Positions 17,140 through 25,160 of a stretch of DNA of 64,000 nucleotides are shown here, piece by piece (position 1 is the stretch's first letter; each line of letters opens with the position of its first letter). This DNA is from Ruminococcus turbiniformis. Its GTDB lineage: Bacteria > Bacillota > Clostridia > Lachnospirales > Lachnospiraceae. The notes beneath the pieces were generated by a model, which had not been told where the DNA came from, did no database searches, and saw nothing but the letters and a program-made list of their open reading frames with translations. A program made the translations under genes and the position numbers. The stretch covers positions 1 to 64,000 of the forward strand of contig NZ_JAJEQX010000001.1 of assembly GCF_020687545.1 (NCBI RefSeq), given 5' to 3'.

Positions 17140-18192
17140 TCACGCCATTCCTCCCGCTGTCAGCCGGTCTCCGTCCAGATCTGCACTGTCCATTCTGACA
17201 CAGTGCAGCCGGCTGTCATCATACGTTCTGTAATAATACGTTCCCGTATCTGCATTTACACAGCAGGAATAGGTTGTAATATCATACTTTCCCTCCGCCG
17301 TCACCACTGCTCCGCGCACCATCGCCACATTCGACAGAATGTGGAAAAACTGTGCCACATTCGCGTCCTCCTCCGGGCCGCTGACAGAATTGCAGCGGAG
17401 AAATGCCGCGCGGACAAACCGGGACGCAGAAGAGAAGTCGCCCGGCAGTCCGATCGCTCCCATCCCCTGAGAGTACGGCGCCAGCCGGATTTCCCGCCTG
17501 TCCTGCACTTCCGGCTGCGCTTCTGTCTGGTCTCCCGGCATTACTTCCGGCCGGTCTTCCGACTGTACCGTTTTTCCTTCTCTTACAAACCGCATTTTCG
17601 GATTCTCCGGCGTCAGATTCAGATAATTGTTCATGTTCATGAGGTGGTACTCAAAAGGCGGGTTGTTCGTCAGCACGCCGAACGGGTTGTCATACCGCTT
17701 CAGTCCGTCTTTTGTCTGCTCAATCACAATACACCGCTCCCGGTCCGCCAGCATCCAGTGAAGCGGCGCCGGCGGCAGCCCCGGGGCAAACGCTGTATCT
17801 GTGATATTCATATGATCCAGCAGGCTGTCTGCCTCGTCCACCGAAGCACAGGAGGAGAGAATCCTGGCAATGATTTCAAAGGACGCCACATTCTCCTTCT
17901 CCTCCTCCGGCGTCGTATACACTGCATTTCCCGGAAAGTTCAGGCCCGCCATGCAAAGCCCCTTCTCGTTGACCGCCTCCGCATAGAGGGGAAATGCCTG
18001 AGGGCCTTCAAGCCCTGCGGACGCCGCCATACCGATCATGGCATAGTGGGCATCTCCGCAGTGTTTCCCGTGGCGGTATTGAAGGGGAAATCTGCGCGGT
18101 GTAATCACAACACACTCTCCGAACGAATACTCCAGATCCAGGTTTCTCCCGAAATAAAAGTCTCCACTGTTGTAAGTAATGCATGTACACAT
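17140..18192 (-). CDS. Choloylglycine hydrolase-like linear amide C-N hydrolase (bile-salt-hydrolase type)
   Basis: A 350-residue N-terminal-nucleophile hydrolase. After removal of Met1, Cys2 is the nucleophile, so the start is fixed; R16, D19, the NFPGN motif, TNNPPF near residue 171 and ASRFVRAAF near residue 259 match the catalytic and binding residues of conjugated bile acid hydrolases. The NMNNYLNLTP and QFFHILSN blocks resemble the clostridial enzyme more than penicillin V acylase. Between MRF and LAPYSQGMG there is an extra acidic, proline-rich stretch of about 25 residues absent from typical members. No signal peptide is seen, so it should be cytosolic. It lies 80 bases after the Fe-alcohol dehydrogenase fusion gene and may be read with it. 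Confidence 0.85.
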   Translation of the reverse strand: MCTCITYNSGDFYFGRNLDLEYSFGECVVITPRRFPLQYRHGKHCGDAHYAMIGMAASAGLEGPQAFPLYAEAVNEKGLCMAGLNFPGNAVYTTPEEEKENVASFEIIARILSSCASVDEADSLLDHMNITDTAFAPGLPPAPLHWMLADRERCIVIEQTKDGLKRYDNPFGVLTNNPPFEYHLMNMNNYLNLTPENPKMRFVREGKTVQSEDRPEVMPGDQTEAQPEVQDRREIRLAPYSQGMGAIGLPGDFSSASRFVRAAFLRCNSVSGPEEDANVAQFFHILSNVAMVRGAVVTAEGKYDITTYSCCVNADTGTYYYRTYDDSRLHCVRMDSADLDGDRLTAGGMA

Positions 18193-18272
18193 ACCCTTTT
18201 CTCCATTTCCGGGCTGCCGCCCTTATCTGCTTCCTCTGCTCATCTGCTGTTTCTGCTGACGTTTTTCCCTCC

Positions 18273-19763
18273 TTAAGCCGGCTCTGTCTCCATCTCTGTT
18301 TCCGTTTTCGGCATAATCGACAGAATAAACGTCTTAAATTCCTGTCTGCTCCAGATCACCGGCACAGGATAGAGCGGATTGCCTTCCTTCTCCGCCCATT
18401 CCACGATCTGGTCGATATCCTCTTCTTTGATCATATCCGGATATTCCGGAATATTCATCTGTTCCTTCATATCCTCGATCCAGCGGATAAACGCCTCCGC
18501 CTTTGCCTCTTTGCTCTCGTCTGCCGCCGTAATGCCGCACACATCGCACAGTTCGGCAAGTCTTGTATAAACCGCTTTCCCGTACGCTCTCATGACATGA
18601 GGCAGAAGGATGGACATAGCAAGTCCGTGCGGTGTGCCGTAGAGTCCGCCAAGCGTGTGGCCGATGGCATGTACATATCCGACTGATCCGCGGGTAAAGG
18701 CACGTCCGCCCAGGAACGCCGCCTCCTGCATGTTCTGCCGTGCCTCCATATCCGTTCCGTCCGTATAAGCGCGGTACAGATTGTCATGAATCAGTTTTAC
18801 GGCTTTTCTGCACATCTCCTTTTCCAGCTTACTGTTGTACATGTTGTTTGTGTAAGCTTCAACCGCATGACAGAGCGCATCCAGCCCGGTTGTCGATGTG
18901 ACATGAGGCGGAAGACCTTTCGTAAGTTCCGGATCCAGTACCGCATATTTCGGCATCAGGCAGAGATCATTCATGGACGCCTTGTGGTGCGTCGCCGCCT
19001 CCGTGATCACCGCCGCAATCGTCGTCTCCGATCCGGTTCCCGCTGTCGTCGGTACTGCAAAAATGATCGGAATGGGACGCAGCACCCGGAACAGGCCCTG
19101 GAGCTTTTTCACCGGCTTTTTCGGCCTTGCGACACGCGCTCCGATTCCCTTTGCGCAGTCCATGGGAGATCCTCCTCCAAACGCGATCATACAGTCACAG
19201 CCGTTCTCCTTAAAGAGCTTCACGCCCTCCTCCACATTTTCATCTGTCGGATTCGGGGCCACTCCGTCGTAAATCACATAGGGCAGCTCTTCTTCCTTCA
19301 TTGCGTCAAGCATTCCGTTGAGAAGACCAAGCTTCATCAGCGTGGCGTCTGTCACAATGAGTACCTTTTTAAAATTCCTTCTCTTTACCGAGCGGGGAAG
19401 CTTTTTCACACATCCTTCGCCTCTTAACACCTTCGGCACTCCCCACGGAAGGACGCACATCCCGTATTTCATCCCGTACTGGAATCCCCGGCAGAATACC
19501 TTTTTAGGGCTCCACTTTGTCTTCATCTCAGTTTCCATTCTTCCTTCTCTCCTCATCTTAACAGCACGGATGGGACAGGCTTTCGCACAGATCCCGCATC
19601 CGATACACCTCTTCGTATCAATCCGGGCAATCGTCCGGATATCCCCGTGGAATTTCGGCGGTTCAATGGAGATACAGTCCATGGGGCAGTTCTCCACACA
19701 GACGGAACATCCCGCACACGCCTCCTCGTCAATCCACGGCACTTCTCTTTTCTTCTTCATCAT
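18273..19763 (-). CDS. Ferredoxin-domain / iron-containing alcohol dehydrogenase fusion
   Basis: A 496-residue fusion. Residues 1-75 carry two [4Fe-4S] motifs (C16/C19/C22/C26 and C53/C56/C59/C63, each ending CP). From about residue 90 an iron-type alcohol dehydrogenase follows: nucleotide motif GGGSPMDCAKG, the TTAGTGSE loop, TGLDALCHAVE, and the metal-binding HAIGHTLGGLYGTPHG. Stand-alone members are about 380 residues, so the N-terminal domain is an addition. Its ATG overlaps the stop of the MoaD-like gene (ATGATG/TGA). Sitting downstream of an aldehyde:ferredoxin oxidoreductase, it could accept electrons via ferredoxin-like clusters and interconvert the aldehyde and alcohol (inference). 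Confidence 0.88.
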   Translation of the reverse strand: MMKKKREVPWIDEEACAGCSVCVENCPMDCISIEPPKFHGDIRTIARIDTKRCIGCGICAKACPIRAVKMRREGRMETEMKTKWSPKKVFCRGFQYGMKYGMCVLPWGVPKVLRGEGCVKKLPRSVKRRNFKKVLIVTDATLMKLGLLNGMLDAMKEEELPYVIYDGVAPNPTDENVEEGVKLFKENGCDCMIAFGGGSPMDCAKGIGARVARPKKPVKKLQGLFRVLRPIPIIFAVPTTAGTGSETTIAAVITEAATHHKASMNDLCLMPKYAVLDPELTKGLPPHVTSTTGLDALCHAVEAYTNNMYNSKLEKEMCRKAVKLIHDNLYRAYTDGTDMEARQNMQEAAFLGGRAFTRGSVGYVHAIGHTLGGLYGTPHGLAMSILLPHVMRAYGKAVYTRLAELCDVCGITAADESKEAKAEAFIRWIEDMKEQMNIPEYPDMIKEEDIDQIVEWAEKEGNPLYPVPVIWSRQEFKTFILSIMPKTETEMETEPA

Positions 19764-19987
19764 CAGCCACCTCCCGCCGGAGCCAGCAGCACGACTTCAT
19801 CCCCGTCTTTTAAACGGCTGTGTCTGCCGGCAGGCTTCCCGTTGACAAGGAGCACAAGGTCTTTCGCCTCTTTCCTCGTCACATTCGGAATCCTGTTTAA
19901 CACTTCGTCTACACTTTTCACATCACACTCAAAGGCGCCGGTACCGGCCTTCAGCCGGGCCACGCCGTATATTTTCACCGTAACCAC
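19763..19987 (-). CDS. MoaD/ThiS-family sulfur-carrier protein
   Basis: A 74-residue beta-grasp protein ending in Gly-Gly-Gly, the C-terminal tail that MoaD and ThiS activate as thiocarboxylate. Conserved features are VKIYGVARL at the start and LVNGKPAGRHSRLKDGDEVVLLAPAGGG at the end. MoaD supplies sulfur for molybdopterin dithiolene formation. The start is GTG; its ribosome binding site GGAGGG is made of the last glycine codons of the upstream AOR gene, and the glycine codons of this gene in turn form the GGAGG site for the dehydrogenase. The operon position suggests a MoaD dedicated to the AOR cofactor. Confidence 0.85.
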   Translation of the reverse strand: MVTVKIYGVARLKAGTGAFECDVKSVDEVLNRIPNVTRKEAKDLVLLVNGKPAGRHSRLKDGDEVVLLAPAGGG

Positions 19988-19991
19988 AGCC

Positions 19992-21917
19992 TCACCCTCC
20001 GATCTTCAGTTTTCTCAGAAGCCGCTTCGTCGGCAGTCCGTCCTGACTCCAGCCTCTCGCGTGATAGTACACTTTTTTCAGTTTCTCAAGAGGAACCTTC
20101 GAGTTCGGATCGTTCGGATCCTGCAGCGTATCTGTCAGTTTTTTCGGCAGTGCGTCCTTGTTGGCGTTCACGCCGAATCTGCGGTTCACCTCGCGCTCCA
20201 GGTTAAATCCCCGCTCTCCGCAGCGGATATACTGACCAAAGGTCATCTTCATCCCCGTCGTGTATTCAAAGCCTTTCGTGTGGTGGAACACCGGCAGGTG
20301 GAAACAGGCGATCTCCGGATATTTGTTGATAATCCTCACAGCCGGACCGGTGTACGGAAGCACTTTATTCACAAGCTTCGTATACCATGCGTTCGGATGG
20401 TTCATCAGCGGCGTCGGGAAAAAGGCGTAACTCGTAAAGAGACACTGTCCGGTGGCAGAGATCATTTCCATCAGATCCTGGAACAGCATGGTCAGATCCG
20501 CCTTGCTGTGATACGTCGTCTGATCCATGGAAAGCCCCAGCCCTTCCAGAATGACAAGATATCCGCCGTTTAAGTGACAGCCGCCCCGGTTGCTCGTGGC
20601 GTACCCAAGTCCCAGCCCCACTGCCTTTCTCGGCTCGTAGGCTGCCAGTTCCATGCCCTTTGCGTGGACAGCGAACTCCTTTCCGCCGTATTTGTCCGCC
20701 AGGCGCCGGCTTCCCTGAGCCAGTTCATCCCCGATACCTCTCCGGTACGCAATGTCCTCAAAGAGCTCGGAAAGCTGTTCTGTCTCAGAAAACTTCAGCC
20801 CGTTGTCCCACAGTCCTTTCTCATTTGCCTCCATTGCATAGGAGATCGTGTTCGCGCAGGAAATCGTATCCAGCCCCAGCTCATCCATCTCATAGTTCCA
20901 TTTCATGATGGACTCCAGATTATCATTTAAAATTCCGCCGCCGAGAAGGACAAGTGTCTCAAGCTCCGGCCCTTTCACCTGCTGCCCGTCCACTTCCACC
21001 GTGCGGGCGCAGCGGATCGGACATGTGAGGCATCCTTTGTTTACAATATTGTATTTCTCCGCCAGTTCCTCCCCGCTCACCTTCTCAAATTCATCATACT
21101 GTCCGTATGTATAATTCTTTGTGGAAAGGATATGCTTCATCTGCATGGCACTTACAAGTCCGGCCGTGCCAAGCTTCGGGAGCTGGCTTCCTGTCAGCGG
21201 ATGCTTCCGAAGGTAACGGAACCACTTCTGCGTATGTCTGACCATCTTCTCTTTGTCATATACGGGCACTTCTTTATTTCCGGACGCGCAGACTGCCTTC
21301 AGGCGCATCCATCCCATAACCGCCCCGGTGCCGCCTCTCCCTGAGACACGCTCGTTGGAGACGATGCAGGAGTAGAGCACGAGATTTTCTCCCGCCGGAC
21401 CGATGCAGATCTTTCCATTCTTGCGCACCCGTCCGTTTTTCATACGCAGTTTGTCATCAAGCGCCTCCTGGGTCGCTCCTGTCTTCATTCCCCAGATGTC
21501 GTCCGCGTCATGGAAAATCACCTTGTCATTGTTGATCTCAATCCATATCGGCTTTTCAGACCTTCCTGTCAGTATGAGCGCATCCATTCCGGCTTTCTTC
21601 AGATAATAGCCGAAATGACCGCCGCAGTTGGACGACGTGATATACCCCGTCTGGGGCGACAGCGTGGAAATGTTAAAGCGGCTGGAGCTCGGCGCTCCGG
21701 AACCGGTCAGCGGACCGGTCGTGACAACAAGAAGATTCTCCTCCGAAAATGCCTTCTCCTTCCCGGTCAGATGATCGCCGAGTATTTTCGCTGCCATTGT
21801 CTTTCCGCCGATAAACAGCCTTCTCTCCTCATCGGAAAACGGATACTCTGACACCTCGCGGGTCGTCAGATTGACTTTCAGAACTTTTCCCATGTAACCG
21901 CCGTATTCTGTCGCCAT
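19992..21917 (-). CDS. Aldehyde ferredoxin oxidoreductase family tungsto/molybdoenzyme
   Basis: A 641-residue AOR-family enzyme, which interconverts aldehydes and carboxylic acids with ferredoxin and carries a bis-pterin tungsten (or molybdenum) centre. The N-terminal domain has the YGGYMGKVLKVNLT start, IGGKTMAAKIL and SSSRFNISTLSP. A cluster motif CLTCPIRCARTV lies near residue 288, and the C-terminal CGERGFNLEREVNRRFG is the family pterin/end motif. Length is typical (600-640). An AAGGAGGTG site precedes the ATG. The neighbours moeA, moeA fusion and moaD-like supply the cofactor. The physiological aldehyde or acid is unknown. Confidence 0.92.
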   Translation of the reverse strand: MATEYGGYMGKVLKVNLTTREVSEYPFSDEERRLFIGGKTMAAKILGDHLTGKEKAFSEENLLVVTTGPLTGSGAPSSSRFNISTLSPQTGYITSSNCGGHFGYYLKKAGMDALILTGRSEKPIWIEINNDKVIFHDADDIWGMKTGATQEALDDKLRMKNGRVRKNGKICIGPAGENLVLYSCIVSNERVSGRGGTGAVMGWMRLKAVCASGNKEVPVYDKEKMVRHTQKWFRYLRKHPLTGSQLPKLGTAGLVSAMQMKHILSTKNYTYGQYDEFEKVSGEELAEKYNIVNKGCLTCPIRCARTVEVDGQQVKGPELETLVLLGGGILNDNLESIMKWNYEMDELGLDTISCANTISYAMEANEKGLWDNGLKFSETEQLSELFEDIAYRRGIGDELAQGSRRLADKYGGKEFAVHAKGMELAAYEPRKAVGLGLGYATSNRGGCHLNGGYLVILEGLGLSMDQTTYHSKADLTMLFQDLMEMISATGQCLFTSYAFFPTPLMNHPNAWYTKLVNKVLPYTGPAVRIINKYPEIACFHLPVFHHTKGFEYTTGMKMTFGQYIRCGERGFNLEREVNRRFGVNANKDALPKKLTDTLQDPNDPNSKVPLEKLKKVYYHARGWSQDGLPTKRLLRKLKIGG

Positions 21918-21933
21918 GACTTCACCTCCTTAT

Positions 21934-23868
21934 TTATGATAAAAAATTATGGATCTTACGAATCTCTCCGATCTCTTCCGCTGTGTATCCGCCCAGTTCT
22001 TCAAGCTTTGCAAGGAACTCCCTGCTTCGGAGCGCCCTCAGGAACTCCTGTACAACCGGCAGATCAAGGTACTCTTCTCTTGTCACGAAGTCATACTCCT
22101 CAGACGCCGCATCCACAAAGTCCAGGCCGAGCGTCCGGGCACAGGAATAAATCCCCATTCCCACGTCCGCGTTATCCTTCTGGACAGCCACGGCCACGCT
22201 CATGTGCGTGGCGGCCTCGTGTTCATATCCTGTGATCTGCATCTTCGGTATCCCTTCCTTTTTCAGCAGATAGTCAAAGAGCACCCGGGTTCCTGCGCCC
22301 TTCTGCCGGTTGATATACCGCACCTCCGGAGTCAGATCCGCCACAGTGCGGATATTCAGAGGATTCCCTTTTTTTACAATAAATCCCTGTCTGCGTCGCA
22401 CGCCCTTGATCAGAACGATTTTTTCTCCCGGAAACATCTCCCGGATCACAGCCTCATTGTATGTTCCGTCTTCCTCGCAGAGAAGATGAGACGGCGCAAT
22501 ATGCGTCTCCCGCCTCTTCAGGGCGATCAGCCCGGACATGGAACCCATGTGTGTGGATGATAGCCGCATCCCGCTTTGTGATTCCATCATCAGGTCGTTT
22601 AACACATCGAGGATGATATCGTGACTTCCGATTACAACCAGCGTTCTGCCGATCTGCTCCGGCTTTTCCAGAAGGCGGATCTCCGCCTCCTCATGGGCCA
22701 TGATGCCCTCGCTGTTTTTCGGGATCACACAGAAACCGTCCGCTTTCACAAGCGACATGGACGCGCCCGCGCCCCGTCCAAGCGGCGCCGCGATCATCTC
22801 TCCGTCCACCAGCCCCAGCTTCACCCGCACATACTCCTCATATTTCAGGCCGGACATGACAGTCTTTGTCAGCTTCGCCCGGATCTTCTCCTCCGCTCTG
22901 CCGCCGCTTAAAAGAAAGCGGTTCATGACCGGAACGACAAACTCCCTGAATGCCAGGTAGGCTGACACCGAGTACCCGGGAAGCCCGATCACCGGTTTTC
23001 CTTTCACAATCCCAAGTATCACCGGTTTCCCCGGCTTTATACTCACGCCGTGGGTGAGCACGGTCCCCAGCTTTCTTAAGACATGGACCGTATAGTCGTC
23101 CCGTCCGGCGCTTGATCCGGCGTTGACAATGACAATGTCGCACTCCCGCACTGCCCGAAGCACTGCCTCTTCCAGAAGCTCCGGCCTGTCCGGCACGATG
23201 TCATACCGTTTTCCGATGCCGCCGTTTTCTCTCACCAGTCCGTCAAACATCCATGAATTTGTCTCCGCGATCCGTCCGTCCTCAGGCCCGGTGTCCGGTA
23301 CGTCCGCAATGTCCGTCATCTCATCGCCGGTCGGTATGATTCCCACGGCCGGTTTCTTACGGACAGGGATCGTGCGTACTCCGGCGGAGAGCATGGCCGA
23401 TATGTCCACCGCGCGGATCTCATGGCCAGACGGCAGTATCATCTCCCCTGCCACAATATCCTCACCGACAGCTCTCACATTGGCAAACGGCGGGACTGCG
23501 GAAATGATCTCATACCCGTCCCCGCTCTCCGTCTCGATCAGCTCCTCCGCCATGATGACAGCGTCATAAGGCGGGAGTATCATATCACCCGTGTCCACAT
23601 CCAGATAATCCTCTCCCTCTCTTAACAGAAGCGGATTCTTTTCGGAAGCCCCTTTTGTCCGGGAACTGACAACTGCAATCCCGTCCATCGCGCAGGAGTT
23701 GTAAGAGGGGCTGGACCATCGGGCAAAAACAGCCTCCGCGGCAGTTCTTCCCAGACTTTCCGTCACGGAAACCATCTCGCTTTCTGTCTGTATTTCTCCC
23801 AGTGCGTCCAGATAGTTCTCCAGTGCAGCTTCCTTATCCTGCACATTCAGATACAGATTTCTTTTCAT
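21934..23868 (-). CDS. MoeA-type molybdopterin molybdenumtransferase fused to periplasmic-binding-like domain
   Basis: A 644-residue fusion. Residues 1-400 are MoeA-like: MoeA_N with SSPSYNSCAMDGIAV, a MoCF domain with NAGSSAGRDDYTV and KPGKPVILGIVKGKPVIGLPG, and a MoeA_C domain. From about residue 415 a binding-protein fold of the LysR-substrate/PBP type begins (VVIGSHDIILDVL) and runs to the end, like the MoeA/LysR-substrate fusions in anaerobes that are thought to sense or load molybdate or tungstate. I use ATG 23868, whose ATGA overlaps the stop of the upstream moeA; a longer reading frame to 24033 lies within that gene. The AOR gene starts 16 bases downstream. The metal is inferred, probably tungsten. 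Confidence 0.85.
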   Translation of the reverse strand: MKRNLYLNVQDKEAALENYLDALGEIQTESEMVSVTESLGRTAAEAVFARWSSPSYNSCAMDGIAVVSSRTKGASEKNPLLLREGEDYLDVDTGDMILPPYDAVIMAEELIETESGDGYEIISAVPPFANVRAVGEDIVAGEMILPSGHEIRAVDISAMLSAGVRTIPVRKKPAVGIIPTGDEMTDIADVPDTGPEDGRIAETNSWMFDGLVRENGGIGKRYDIVPDRPELLEEAVLRAVRECDIVIVNAGSSAGRDDYTVHVLRKLGTVLTHGVSIKPGKPVILGIVKGKPVIGLPGYSVSAYLAFREFVVPVMNRFLLSGGRAEEKIRAKLTKTVMSGLKYEEYVRVKLGLVDGEMIAAPLGRGAGASMSLVKADGFCVIPKNSEGIMAHEEAEIRLLEKPEQIGRTLVVIGSHDIILDVLNDLMMESQSGMRLSSTHMGSMSGLIALKRRETHIAPSHLLCEEDGTYNEAVIREMFPGEKIVLIKGVRRRQGFIVKKGNPLNIRTVADLTPEVRYINRQKGAGTRVLFDYLLKKEGIPKMQITGYEHEAATHMSVAVAVQKDNADVGMGIYSCARTLGLDFVDAASEEYDFVTREEYLDLPVVQEFLRALRSREFLAKLEELGGYTAEEIGEIRKIHNFLS

Positions 23869-25091
23869 AAAAGTTCCGCCCAGATCCTTTCTCCTTTTCT
23901 GATCCCTTCCCTGTCTCTGGGGATCATGACAAACGCATCCGCTTCTGACAGTGCGGAAATGCTCCCGGATTTCGCATACACCGGTGCCGCCTCGTATCCG
24001 TCTGCTGTTCTGATCAGTCTCACCGGAAGGCATGTTTCCCTTCCCTGATTGCTTGAGACATTGCTTCCCATGACAGCAGGAATGAGAAAAGGTTCTTTCG
24101 CCCCGGTTTTCATCCGGTACCAGTGCGCAATCACAAGGCGGAACACGAGCAGCGCCGCCATCGGATGTCCGGGCAGTCCCGCGATCACTGTGCGCCGCGC
24201 TCTGTCATAGGCGAGAATTGTCGGTTTTCCCGGCTTAAGCGCAATTCCGTGGGTAAATACGTTTCCGGTCACATCTTCCAGCACCTCTTTCGTATAGTCC
24301 CGGTTTCCCTTTGAGCTTCCGCCCGAGATAAGGACGATGTCGCTTTTCTCCGAGGCAGTCTGTACAGCCCGGCGTATTTCCGCTTCATCATCCGCCGTCC
24401 TTATCTTATTCAGCACCGTCATACCTGACTCTTCGGCTGCCGCGGACAATGTATATGTGTTGATGTCACGGATCTTTCCCGCTGTAAGCGGTTCGCCCTC
24501 ACCGGCCAGCTCGTCTCCGGTAGAGATCACCGTCACAGAGGGCCTCTCATAAACCCGGATCTTCCGGATTCCAAGCCCCGCCATCATACCGGTCTCGGCG
24601 GTCCCGATCTTCTGACCGCGGCGGATAATACACTCCCCGGCCCGGATGTCCTCGCCTCTTCGCATCACATTTTCTCCGGAGCTGACCGGGCGGCAGCAGA
24701 TGATCTGCCCCGGAGCGTACTCCTCTGTGTATTCCGCCATCACCGCAGCGTCCGCTCCTTCCGGGATCATGGAACCGGTCTGCACCCGCACCGCTTCCCC
24801 CTCTCCCGGACTGATCTCTGCCGCCTCCTCGATCCCTATCTGCCCGCATACATGCAGAAAGACCGGGGAAGATTCCCCGGCTCCGTAACTTTCCTGCGCC
24901 GCCAGGGCATAGCCGTCCACAGTAGACCGGTCAAAAGGCGGCATATCTTCCGGGGAAAACACATCCTCCGCACAGATAAATCCGCAGGATTCCTCCATAT
25001 CCATAACGCATGTCCTGAATTTCATCTCCTCCGTCTCTGTCCGAAGCTTTTCCCGTACCTCCTCAAGCGTATCCGTGTTCAGCAGTTTCAT
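23865..25091 (-). CDS. moeA: Molybdopterin molybdenumtransferase
   Basis: A 408-residue MoeA that inserts molybdate (or tungstate) into adenylylated molybdopterin. The N-terminal domain carries PPFDRSTVDGYAL; the central MoCF domain carries VISTGDELAG, the serine-glycine ISGGSSKGNRDYT and KPGKPTILAYDRARRTVIAGLPGHP; a C-terminal MoeA_C domain ends at the stop. A strong promoter (TTGATA-17-TATAAT) lies upstream at 25132-25160. It is the first gene of the operon feeding the AOR. A second, fused MoeA follows with a 4-base overlap, which suggests two metals or two steps. Confidence 0.93.
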   Translation of the reverse strand: MKLLNTDTLEEVREKLRTETEEMKFRTCVMDMEESCGFICAEDVFSPEDMPPFDRSTVDGYALAAQESYGAGESSPVFLHVCGQIGIEEAAEISPGEGEAVRVQTGSMIPEGADAAVMAEYTEEYAPGQIICCRPVSSGENVMRRGEDIRAGECIIRRGQKIGTAETGMMAGLGIRKIRVYERPSVTVISTGDELAGEGEPLTAGKIRDINTYTLSAAAEESGMTVLNKIRTADDEAEIRRAVQTASEKSDIVLISGGSSKGNRDYTKEVLEDVTGNVFTHGIALKPGKPTILAYDRARRTVIAGLPGHPMAALLVFRLVIAHWYRMKTGAKEPFLIPAVMGSNVSSNQGRETCLPVRLIRTADGYEAAPVYAKSGSISALSEADAFVMIPRDREGIRKGERIWAELL

Positions 25092-25131
25092 ATCCGATCA
25101 GCGGCTTCCTTTCCCTTCTTGTCCTAAATCA

Positions 25132-25160
25132 ATTATAACTCTGTATTCCTGCAGTATCAA
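25132..25160 (-). promoter_or_regulatory. Promoter of the moeA-AOR operon
   Basis: TTGATA (25155-25160) and TATAAT (25132-25137) on the minus strand are 17 bases apart. The -35 box overlaps the stop codon of the LysR gene, so the operon can start transcription separately from lysR. Confidence 0.75.

Noticed and set aside
17119-17160. Two TCACGCCATTCCT copies downstream of the bile-salt-hydrolase-like gene
   Set aside because: Only two short copies near a gene end; no array, spacers or terminal structure to support a CRISPR or insertion element.
16876-18276. Long plus-strand frame (466 codons) opposite the bile-salt-hydrolase-like gene
   Set aside because: The minus-strand gene carries Cys2, R16, TNNP and ASRFVR motifs; the other strand gives an unstructured His/Arg/Ser-rich peptide.
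23869-24033. A 55-codon 5' extension of the MoeA-binding-protein fusion
   Set aside because: It reads antisense-like, basic residues across the end of the plain moeA gene; ATG 23868 overlapping the moeA stop by ATGA is the natural start.
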